A stretch of DNA of 9,569 nt from Thermodesulfobacteriaceae bacterium (GTDB taxonomy: Bacteria; Desulfobacterota; Dissulfuribacteria; Dissulfuribacterales; UBA3076). The DNA lies in NCBI GenBank assembly GCA_012961845.1, contig DTYO01000090.1:1-9569 (forward strand), given 5' to 3'. The notes below the pieces were generated by a model that did no database searches, was not told the DNA's origin, and worked only from the letters and a program-made list of their open reading frames with translations. The translations under genes were made by a program, and so were the position numbers. Below, one piece after another: positions 1-5,729 of the stretch; positions within the stretch are counted from its first letter, which is position 1, and every line of letters begins with the position of its first letter.

Positions 1-588
1 CATAAAAAGTGAGGTCATAAATGACGATCTTGAAAGGGAGTAAACAACCTCATCCGTACGGTAGAGGTCAGGCAAAACAGTACGTGACTTTGCTGTCGAA
101 ATAGTACGGTTCGGAATTACCAAGATAGCTCTGAGATAATCAGGCACCTTACGCTTCTTACTATAAACCTTTTTATCCTCAACACAAGCCACATTGAAAC
201 CTCCCATCACGGCAGGCGTGATATTATCAGGATGAGGCTCATACTCTAAAGCTAAATTCAAAATCCTACGTTTATTGTACCGTTCTCCAGCTGCGACATA
301 GGCTGCTGTCAACGCTGCTGTAATAACAGCTGATGAACTTCCTAGACCACGTGATATGGGAATTCGATTGGTAAACTCAAAACGAAAATTGTCACACTTT
401 CCCTTGAGAACCTCATATTGCTTATTGAAGATATTCATAAAGAGAATGTTTTTACGAATGTGAGGATTGTCAGCCCCCTCACCATGGGTAGAGACAGAGA
501 AAAAACGTGAAGGTTTAATGCTTATCTCATTACGTAGATTAATCGCTAAACCAAGAGTATCAAATCCTGGTCCGAGATTTGCCGATGT
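1..588 (-). CDS. thrB: Homoserine kinase (ThrB), N-terminal part, cut at both ends
   Basis: Homoserine kinase phosphorylates L-homoserine with ATP in threonine synthesis and is a cytosolic GHMP-superfamily enzyme. Reading the minus strand from 588 to 1 gives about 196 codons with no stop. GHMP motif 1 (TSANLGPGFDTLGLAI) lies at 588-541, the ATP-binding motif 2 (PISRGLGSSSAVITAAL) at about 360-310, and EPHPDNITPAVMGGF at about 240-196. The translation has no start or stop in the window: the C-terminal part lies beyond position 1. At the other end the usual few leading residues (a strand ending V-P-A before the Thr) are absent, and the codons there read S-P instead. A GTG at 603-601 stays in frame but gives no normal ThrB N-terminus. 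The fragment is AT-richer than the rest of the window, and its wording (EGADNP, NRTISTAKSRTVLP, YSLSRSSFMTSLFM) resembles Campylobacterota ThrB as I recall it. The family call is confident; the taxon is an inference. Confidence 0.9.
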
Positions 589-592
589 GGGG
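580..592. other. Putative chimeric or recombination junction
   Basis: On the left, minus-strand ThrB coding sequence is intact up to its PATSANLGPGFD motif and then loses resemblance at about 588. On the right, a + strand kinase-like coding sequence is already under way without a credible start codon or ribosome binding site. Base composition and codon style also change here. The + strand frame happens to remain open leftward to 467, but those 41 codons are only the antisense of thrB. The exact breakpoint could sit a few bases either way if the two parents shared a short identical stretch. I cannot tell an assembly chimera from a real recombination event from sequence alone. Confidence 0.75.
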
Positions 593-1540
593 GAAAGGCT
601 CACTGAGTTTATAGCCAGTCACCGCCTGAAGCGTGCTCCGCGTCTGTATGATGACACAACCGAAAGCATGAAGATCGATTACGGCGATGTCATATATGTG
701 GACCGGAAATATTTTTTCGTAACAGGTTATGAGAAAGAGGGCCGTTTCGGCATAGATGATGAACCGAAATTCTGGGTTAAGAGGGCGGTCAATCTGGAAA
801 ATGGGGAGAGCAGGATCCTTAAACTCGTCTTTCACGAGCAGTTCGCGATGACTATCGGGCCGCTCAAGGTAACCTGTTACAGGCACCCGGAAAAGGAAGC
901 CAAGGTTCTGGATCTGGTCCGGGGCCACAGGCATTTCATGCAGGGCTATTCAGTGGAGGATACTGCGGGAAACTGCGTGCGCATAATAGAGATCATCAGG
1001 GGCAAACGCCTTGACAAGCATATAGCCGCTGCACAAGGAAAGAACCACAGGGAATACTTCGAGCAATCCGTGCCGGACATACTGCGCCAGTATCTTGAAT
1101 GCGTTCACGCCATAGGGCTTCTCCATGAACATGGTCTCAAGCACGGTGACATCCGGCGGGATCATATTTACATAGAGCGAAGGACGGGTCTGTTTAAATG
1201 GATAGATTTCGACTATGATTTCTACCTTCCGGAGAGACCGTTCGCCCATGACCTCCTGGGCCTGGGCAACATACTCCTTTTTATAATCGGCAGGGGAGAG
1301 GGTCGTCCTGTAGATATATACAACGACCCGGAGCTCGGTCCAGCGGTTATAGACAGGCTGACTACCGACGATCTGTCGCTTTTTGCCAAGGACCGGATAG
1401 TCAATCTGAAAAAACTCTATCCATACATACCGGAGGAGCTGAACAGGATACTGATGCACTTCTCCCAGGGAACCATGGTGTTTTATGATACTGTGGAAGA
1501 ACTGTACACTGAACTGAAGGAATATGTCGATGCCCTGTAG
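590..1540 (+). CDS. Protein-kinase-like fold protein, 5' end truncated at the junction
   Basis: This looks like a small bacterial serine/threonine-kinase-fold protein, about 316 residues as preserved; its substrate is unknown. The first credible residues after the junction are GERLTEFIASHRL. Visible kinase landmarks are a short Gly-rich loop (GYEKEGRFG, about 725-751), the nucleotide-anchoring Lys in ILKL (821-823), a candidate partner Glu in PEKEAKV (896-898), the catalytic loop HGDIRRDHI (1142-1168), and a DFG-like IDFD (1202-1213). Two positions differ from canonical kinases: the metal-binding Asn five residues after the catalytic Asp is His, and the Gly of DFG is Asp. No membrane segment is seen. 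ATG 669 is in frame but has no Shine-Dalgarno and would cut off conserved-looking sequence, so the true start was probably lost at the join. The stop is 20 bases before fetA, suggesting one operon with the metal-export ABC genes. An aminoglycoside-phosphotransferase-like or Bud32-like enzyme is the alternative. Confidence 0.75.
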   Translation, partial: GERLTEFIASHRLKRAPRLYDDTTESMKIDYGDVIYVDRKYFFVTGYEKEGRFGIDDEPKFWVKRAVNLENGESRILKLVFHEQFAMTIGPLKVTCYRHPEKEAKVLDLVRGHRHFMQGYSVEDTAGNCVRIIEIIRGKRLDKHIAAAQGKNHREYFEQSVPDILRQYLECVHAIGLLHEHGLKHGDIRRDHIYIERRTGLFKWIDFDYDFYLPERPFAHDLLGLGNILLFIIGRGEGRPVDIYNDPELGPAVIDRLTTDDLSLFAKDRIVNLKKLYPYIPEELNRILMHFSQGTMVFYDTVEELYTELKEYVDAL

Positions 1541-1560
1541 AGAGGAATAGAGGTTCAGCC

Positions 1561-2223
1561 TTGAATCAGTATTTTCTTGAGTGTGGGCCTTTTACTGCTT
1601 CAGCTCCGGATGGACGCATTCTCTACAGGGATGTTGAAGTCTCTATCGGGCCGTGTTTTGTGCTGCTTTACGGGGCTTCTGGGTGCGGCAAGACCACACT
1701 TCTCAGACAGATAGCCGGGCTGGCGCCCTCGGATAAGGCCAGGAGGGTTATCAAGGGACAGGAATACGGCGCTGACCGGCTGCCTGAATGGAGATCAAGG
1801 GTTACCCTCATGGCACAGGATGCCCCTGTACTGCGGGGTTCCGTGGAAGAAAATCTCGTTTTTCCGTTCGGGCTCAAGAATGCAGGGAAAAGGATCTTCG
1901 ACAGGGCGAAGGCATCCAAACTCATGGAGCAGACCGGACTCGGCCATGTATCCATGGATCAGAGGGCGAAATCTCTTTCGGGGGGAGAGCGTCACAGACT
2001 CAATATGATAAGGGCGCTGCTCTGGGATCCTGACGTACTCCTGGCGGACGAGCCGCTTACAGGGCTTGATGTGCCCACTGCGGAGAAATGTTTCAGCCTG
2101 CTCAGAGATTTTACCGCAAGGGGCGGCAAGGCGGTTATCTGTGTGCTGCACGATCTTGAATACAGAAATCAGGTGGATGTCCTGATGCACATTTCAGACT
2201 CGGGAATTCAGTCAGGGCCATGA
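1561..2223 (+). CDS. fetA: ABC transporter ATP-binding protein, FetA (YbbL) type
   Basis: This is the ATPase subunit of a two-component ABC transporter; its permease follows directly. In Escherichia coli FetAB is linked to iron export and oxidative-stress resistance, and plant STAR1/ALS3 is a related pair. All nucleotide-binding-domain motifs are present in 220 residues: Walker A GASGCGKT (38-45), Q-loop Gln86, signature LSGGE (139-143), Walker B VLLADE (159-164), D-loop around LTGLD, and the switch His197. The start is TTG at 1561, preceded by AGAGG about 7 bases upstream; no ATG would preserve the N-terminal strand. The stop overlaps the permease start (ATGA at 2220-2223), a mark of translational coupling. 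The length matches the family. The exported metal or other substrate is not shown by the sequence. Confidence 0.88.
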   Translation: MNQYFLECGPFTASAPDGRILYRDVEVSIGPCFVLLYGASGCGKTTLLRQIAGLAPSDKARRVIKGQEYGADRLPEWRSRVTLMAQDAPVLRGSVEENLVFPFGLKNAGKRIFDRAKASKLMEQTGLGHVSMDQRAKSLSGGERHRLNMIRALLWDPDVLLADEPLTGLDVPTAEKCFSLLRDFTARGGKAVICVLHDLEYRNQVDVLMHISDSGIQSGP

Positions 2224-3026
2224 GCAGTTTTGTCTATCTCACTCCGTTCGATATCCTTACAGCGACTCTGCTGATATGTATGGCTGCAGCCATATCCATC
2301 GGGCTTCGTCTGGGCCTGGAACGCAGGCTGCTTCTTTCTGCAGCAAGATGTACTATTCAGCTTGGCATGGTCGGTTTGATACTCGACTGGGTGTTCAACA
2401 TCCACCATCCTGCACCTGTGGTGGCATGGCTGGTGGTGATGCTCCTTTTTGCTTCCAGGGAGGCGGTGGCCAGGTCAAAATGGAGATATGCAGGTATCAG
2501 GTTTGATGCCCTCTTGACAATGATATTCTCTGCATTTGTTGTGGGAGGAGTCATCACTCAGATGGTGATAGGGATCGAGCCATGGTATAATCCACAATAT
2601 GTAATCCCAATTCTGGGAATGATATTCGGCAATTCCCTCAATGGAATATCCCTTTGTCTGGACAGACTCATCGAGCATATAAGGAGCCGCAGTGATGAAA
2701 TAGAACTTCTGATTGCCTACGGGGCCACCCGGCCGGAGGCTGTGGCGGAACCTCTCCAGACTGCAGTGAAGACCGGCATGATCCCCATTATCAACAACAT
2801 GGCCATGGCAGGCGTCGTGTCGCTGCCTGGAATGATGACCGGCCAGATTCTGGCAGGATCCCCTCCTATGCAGGCAGTAGGATATCAGATGATTGTGATG
2901 TTCATGATTACGGCAGCCTGTGCTCTGGGTGCAATGGCTATTGCCACAATGGTATCCAGAAGGCTGGTTTCGCCGAATGGCATGTTGAAGCTGGATAAGC
3001 TCATACTGAAAACTTCCCGCTCTTGA
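2220..3026 (+). CDS. fetB: ABC transporter permease, FetB (YbbM, UPF0014) family
   Basis: This is the inner-membrane permease partner of the preceding ATPase, in the family of E. coli FetB and plant ALS3 (iron or other metal export). The 268-residue protein is strongly hydrophobic, with about six to seven likely membrane spans (near 12-32, 45-60, 63-79, 98-120, 125-145, 187-213, 219-246). Family hallmarks are IPILGMIFGNSLNGISL (129-145), the cytoplasmic coupling segment ELLIAYGATRPEA (162-174) expected to contact FetA, and GMIPIINNMAMAGVVSLPG (186-204). The ATG overlaps the fetA stop, so it is probably expressed by translational coupling; the local AGGG sits only 2 bases before the ATG. Its last 26 bases overlap the end of the convergent molybdate-transporter gene. 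Family assignment is secure; substrate is inferred from homologues. Confidence 0.9.
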   Translation: MSSFVYLTPFDILTATLLICMAAAISIGLRLGLERRLLLSAARCTIQLGMVGLILDWVFNIHHPAPVVAWLVVMLLFASREAVARSKWRYAGIRFDALLTMIFSAFVVGGVITQMVIGIEPWYNPQYVIPILGMIFGNSLNGISLCLDRLIEHIRSRSDEIELLIAYGATRPEAVAEPLQTAVKTGMIPIINNMAMAGVVSLPGMMTGQILAGSPPMQAVGYQMIVMFMITAACALGAMAIATMVSRRLVSPNGMLKLDKLILKTSRS

Positions 3027-4167
3027 GGAGCCACGCCAGTATTGTTCCAGCCAGAAAGGCAATACCCAGGTTGGAGGTAAGGGCAATTCCGAGTATGATC
3101 ACAGCAGTAAAATAATCTTTTTTTTCTTCAAGGTTCCTGATCATGATGGCTAACTGGCTTCCTGCAAAAACCAGCAGAACCCCCAGCACTGAAATGGGAA
3201 GCAGTTTCAGCAAATTTATCATGTTATCACCCAGGAGCAGAGCGAACCCTGCAAACAACCCGCCTATGATCACGTTCGAACCTGCTGTTCTTGCCCCGAA
3301 TCTGTAATGGGCAGCCAGCCCCCCTGCGCCGTGGCACATGGGAATCCCCCCAAGGAAAAATGACGCTATTCCGGCAAGGCCTTGGCTGATGGAGACACTC
3401 CGGAACGTGGTCCGGCCGGCCCGGCTTCCGAAGTATTCCCGTGCCAGATCAGTATTGGCGATAACCGCGTTTCCTATGGTCATGGGAATCTGAGGCAGGA
3501 CCACCACCGGGATCACCCAGAGGATGTCATCCCATGATGGCGCACCGTACGGCAGGAGCTCAGGCAGTGACAAGGCCGTACGTGAAAGGTCGATTGAGGG
3601 GATCCCTTTCGATATCAGGCCGACAAGGAAGCCGGCCCCTACTACCACAAGAGCTGCTGGTGTTCTCCTGTTGTCCAGCAAGAGAAAGGTGATCAGCAGA
3701 CCGGCAGTCCCTGTCAGCAGACCGGGGGACAGCGGGCCGATGGTGTGCTGGCCGAAAATCGGGTCATGACGGGCCATTAGATCGAATCCTTTCATCATCA
3801 GAGCAACTCCGACGCTCAACTGCACGCCTCTTATGGCGCTTCCGGGCACGATCCGTCCTAGGATCTGTATGAGGCCGGTGGTCCCGAGGAATATCAGCAG
3901 GGCTCCCATGCACAGGCTGGAAGAAATGATCTGGGCAGGAGTGAGGCCGTAAGTGACTGCATAGGCACCTATGACTTTCATGGGCTGGACTGCTACGGGG
4001 ATGCGGAAATACACTCCAGCCAGGATATAGAACAGGCCTGCTGAAAAAAAGACACTAGCAGCAGAGAGGCCGTTGATCAATATCATGCCTATGGCAAGAG
4101 GGAGCAGGGTCCCCAGATCTCCAAGAGAACCCGCTGCCTCCATACGGTCGAAGCGGAAGTTTTTCAT
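3001..4167 (-). CDS. MOT1-type molybdate (or sulfate) transporter
   Basis: This is a polytopic inner-membrane transporter of 388 residues resembling the MOT1 molybdate transporter family, distantly related to SulP sulfate transporters. It would bring molybdate in for molybdenum-cofactor enzymes. Family signatures are GSLGDLGTLLPLAIG (13-27), AVQPMKVIGAYA (59-70), QIPMTIGNAV (226-235) and PMCHGAGGLAAHYRFGAR (276-293). About ten to twelve hydrophobic spans alternate with short loops. I chose ATG 4167 over the in-frame ATG at 4248 because GAGGAG lies 6 bases upstream, and the extra 27 residues of the longer form are Arg-rich and unlike a transporter N-terminus. It lies 104 bases downstream of the PEBP gene on the same strand, so it may be the last gene of an nfi-PEBP-transporter operon. 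No Moco riboswitch or ModE-like site was recognised. Sulfate transport cannot be excluded. Confidence 0.87.
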   Translation of the reverse strand: MKNFRFDRMEAAGSLGDLGTLLPLAIGMILINGLSAASVFFSAGLFYILAGVYFRIPVAVQPMKVIGAYAVTYGLTPAQIISSSLCMGALLIFLGTTGLIQILGRIVPGSAIRGVQLSVGVALMMKGFDLMARHDPIFGQHTIGPLSPGLLTGTAGLLITFLLLDNRRTPAALVVVGAGFLVGLISKGIPSIDLSRTALSLPELLPYGAPSWDDILWVIPVVVLPQIPMTIGNAVIANTDLAREYFGSRAGRTTFRSVSISQGLAGIASFFLGGIPMCHGAGGLAAHYRFGARTAGSNVIIGGLFAGFALLLGDNMINLLKLLPISVLGVLLVFAGSQLAIMIRNLEEKKDYFTAVIILGIALTSNLGIAFLAGTILAWLLKSGKFSV

Positions 4168-4173
4168 TAGTAA

Positions 4174-4179
4174 CTCCTC
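4174..4179 (-). promoter_or_regulatory. Ribosome binding site deciding the MOT1-type transporter start
   Basis: GAGGAG on the minus strand sits 6 bases before ATG 4167 and fixes this start over the upstream in-frame ATG at 4248. Confidence 0.8.
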
Positions 4180-4271
4180 TTTGAACCTTCGGCTGGTACC
4201 CCGGCGGTGGCGCAGACGCAGGGCGACGGAGGCACAGGCATACTCCATTGCTGTGTCGGGTGGAGCCCTGT

Positions 4272-4745
4272 TCAGCCGCGCATGTACAGGCCTGTCAGTT
4301 CGGCCTTTTCAAGGACATGGCCTTCCATTGCCTTTTCCAGTCTTTTCCTGTCCGGACTTCCCAGATCTGGAAGGGTGGTGTCCAGGGCATGGAGTCTGAA
4401 AAAGTAACGATGCCTGCCCACAGGGGGGCAGGGGCCTCCATATCCTGTTCTCTTCCAGTCGTTTTTTCCCTTCAGGGTGCCCTGCGGAAGATCCCCGGGT
4501 TCTATCCCTTCAAAAAGGCCCGATGTTCCAGGCGGTATGTTATAGAGTATCCAGTGGACCCACACCATCCTAGGTGCGGCGGGGTCCGGGGCATCCGGGT
4601 CATCCACGATGAGGACCAGGCTTTCTGTTCCGTCCGGCAGGCCTGACCATTCAAGTGGAGGGGATACATCCATACCGTCACAGGTGTACCTTTGAGGAAT
4701 TTCGCCGTTGTGGACAAAAACAGGTGATGAGATCGCCAGACTCAC
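4272..4745 (-). CDS. PEBP family protein, YbhB/YbcL (Raf-kinase-inhibitor-like) type
   Basis: This is a 157-residue soluble protein of the phosphatidylethanolamine-binding-protein fold. Bacterial YbhB/YbcL members have no firmly established biochemical role. It shows the family's anion-pocket motifs: VDDPDAP (47-53), VHWILYNIP (63-71) and GYGGPCPPVGRHRYFF (101-116), plus the usual opening SPVF...G.IP..YTCDG (7-24). No signal peptide is seen, so a cytosolic location is inferred. The start is GTG at 4745, supported by a near-perfect Shine-Dalgarno. The gene lies 33 bases after the nfi stop on the same strand, which suggests cotranscription, and 104 bases before the MOT1-type transporter. The length is normal for the family. 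Confidence 0.92.
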   Translation of the reverse strand: MSLAISSPVFVHNGEIPQRYTCDGMDVSPPLEWSGLPDGTESLVLIVDDPDAPDPAAPRMVWVHWILYNIPPGTSGLFEGIEPGDLPQGTLKGKNDWKRTGYGGPCPPVGRHRYFFRLHALDTTLPDLGSPDRKRLEKAMEGHVLEKAELTGLYMRG

Positions 4746-4752
4746 TGAGATT

Positions 4753-4760
4753 ACCTCCTT
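4753..4760 (-). promoter_or_regulatory. Strong ribosome binding site for the GTG-started PEBP gene
   Basis: AAGGAGGT on the minus strand lies 7 bases before GTG 4745. It is the strongest Shine-Dalgarno noticed in the window and settles the non-ATG start. Confidence 0.85.
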
Positions 4761-4778
4761 TCTGTCAGGGAGACAATG

Positions 4779-5501
4779 TTATGTTGCCGCCAATTTCGCA
4801 AGGCGGTGTGCCGTGCGGGTGGTTTCCGGCAGGCGGTATCTTGTAGTGCATTTCATGACAAGGTTTACAGCAGTTTCAAGACCGATTCGGTGGCCTGGAG
4901 AGACATATACAGGTTTTACTCCCTTTCTTGTCCGGAGTACTGCACCTATGATTTCGTCTTTGTCGATCAGAGGTACCCAGGCCCCCCTTATGTCCGGTAC
5001 CCGGTCATGAGTGCCTGCAAGCCTGGATTTTGCCACTCCCAGTGAAGGGATACCGGTAATGAGGCCCAGGTGTGCGGCAATTCCCATCCTGCGTGGATGG
5101 GCTGTCCCCTGGCCGTCACATATAAGGATATCGGGCTGCCTGCCGAGTTTTTCCATGGCTGCAAGGACTGCCGGTATCTCTCTGAACGACAGGAGACCCG
5201 GAATATAAGGGAAATCTGCAGGCTGTTTGGCCAGAGAATATTCTACCATGTGGAGATCGGATAAGGTAAGTGTGCAGACTGCCGCCTGGATGATTCGGTC
5301 TTTTTTTCTGTAACCGGCGTCCACTCCCGCTGCATACTCTATCATATTGAAATCGTCGTGCAGTATCAGCTCCTCTCTGAGCCGGTCCTGAATTTCCCGG
5401 GCTTCAGAAGGGGTAACACACCATTTATGATTATATTTCTGATCTACTTTCATATTTCGGGTCAAATCCATGCAGTAGCCGATATTATCCTTGACAAGCA
5501 T
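4779..5501 (-). CDS. nfi: Endonuclease V (deoxyinosine 3' endonuclease)
   Basis: Endonuclease V nicks DNA at the second phosphodiester bond 3' of deoxyinosine and so starts repair of deaminated adenine; it acts on the nucleoid and needs Mg2+ or Mn2+. Counting from the first in-frame ATG (5501), the family motifs are AGVDAGY (58-64, Asp61), PYIPGLLSFRE (98-108, the wedge motif ending in Glu108), CDGQGTAHPRRMG (128-140, Asp129), GVAKSRL (155-161) and SPGHRIG (201-207, His204). Asp61, Glu108, Asp129 and His204 match the E. coli active-site set Asp35, Glu89, Asp110 and His214. The start is uncertain: ATGs at 5501, 5471 and 5453 are all in frame and none has a good Shine-Dalgarno; 5453 gives 224 residues, closest to the E. 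coli enzyme. It is first in its apparent operon, with a promoter at 5547-5575. Confidence 0.93.
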   Translation of the reverse strand: MLVKDNIGYCMDLTRNMKVDQKYNHKWCVTPSEAREIQDRLREELILHDDFNMIEYAAGVDAGYRKKDRIIQAAVCTLTLSDLHMVEYSLAKQPADFPYIPGLLSFREIPAVLAAMEKLGRQPDILICDGQGTAHPRRMGIAAHLGLITGIPSLGVAKSRLAGTHDRVPDIRGAWVPLIDKDEIIGAVLRTRKGVKPVYVSPGHRIGLETAVNLVMKCTTRYRLPETTRTAHRLAKLAAT

Positions 5502-5714
5502 GGGCTGAACAGTTAAATGACTGGCTTGTTTTAATTTCCTGCTTATATTGTAGACAGTCTGTACACCTGTGTCACGGACCAGCCTGACTTTGAGAGTTTG
5601 ACTGAATTTCTCCGTTTAATTTCATTCAGGAATTCCCCGGCAGGATATGAAAAAAAGAGATTTTGGGCGGAGTTGCGGGCAGGTTGATCCTGATCCGGCT
5701 CCAGCAGTATTGTT
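5502..5714. other. Divergent intergenic region between nfi and the EF-G gene
   Basis: These 213 bases separate divergently transcribed nfi and the EF-G gene. The nfi promoter lies inside. For the + strand the best I find is TTGACT (5598-5603), 17 bases before TTCATT (5621-5626), a weak second box, so the EF-G promoter is not convincingly located. I see no small gene, tRNA, repeat or clear terminator. Confidence 0.5.
5547..5575 (-). promoter_or_regulatory. Sigma70-like promoter reading toward nfi
   Basis: On the minus strand, GTGACA (5575-5570) and TACAAT (5552-5547) are separated by exactly 17 bases; each box matches its sigma70 consensus at five of six positions. A transcript would begin near 5540, about 40 bases before the first nfi ATG. 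An ACAC-CT-GTGT inverted repeat (5563-5572) overlaps the upstream box and could be an operator, but it is short enough to be chance. Confidence 0.6.
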
Positions 5715-5729
5715 TTGAGGTTTATGAAA

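Noticed and set aside
950..1459. A 169-codon open frame antisense to the kinase-like gene, and similar long antisense frames opposite fetB (2475-3086) and EF-G (6396-6926)
   Set aside because: Their translations are low-sense, rich in His, Tyr, Cys and Gln with no domain motif, and the opposite strand carries clear conserved genes.
1..3026. A functional link between thrB and the kinase-fetAB operon
   Set aside because: The two sides are separated by a probable chimeric join, so their adjacency carries no functional information.
4168..4248. In-frame N-terminal extension of the MOT1-type transporter from ATG 4248
   Set aside because: The extension is Arg-rich and unlike the family, while GAGGAG sits correctly in front of ATG 4167.
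4168..4271. Possible molybdenum-cofactor riboswitch or ModE site before the molybdate transporter gene
   Set aside because: I found no convincing nested stems or ModE-like palindrome in the 104 bases; only short G+C-rich repeats that pair poorly.
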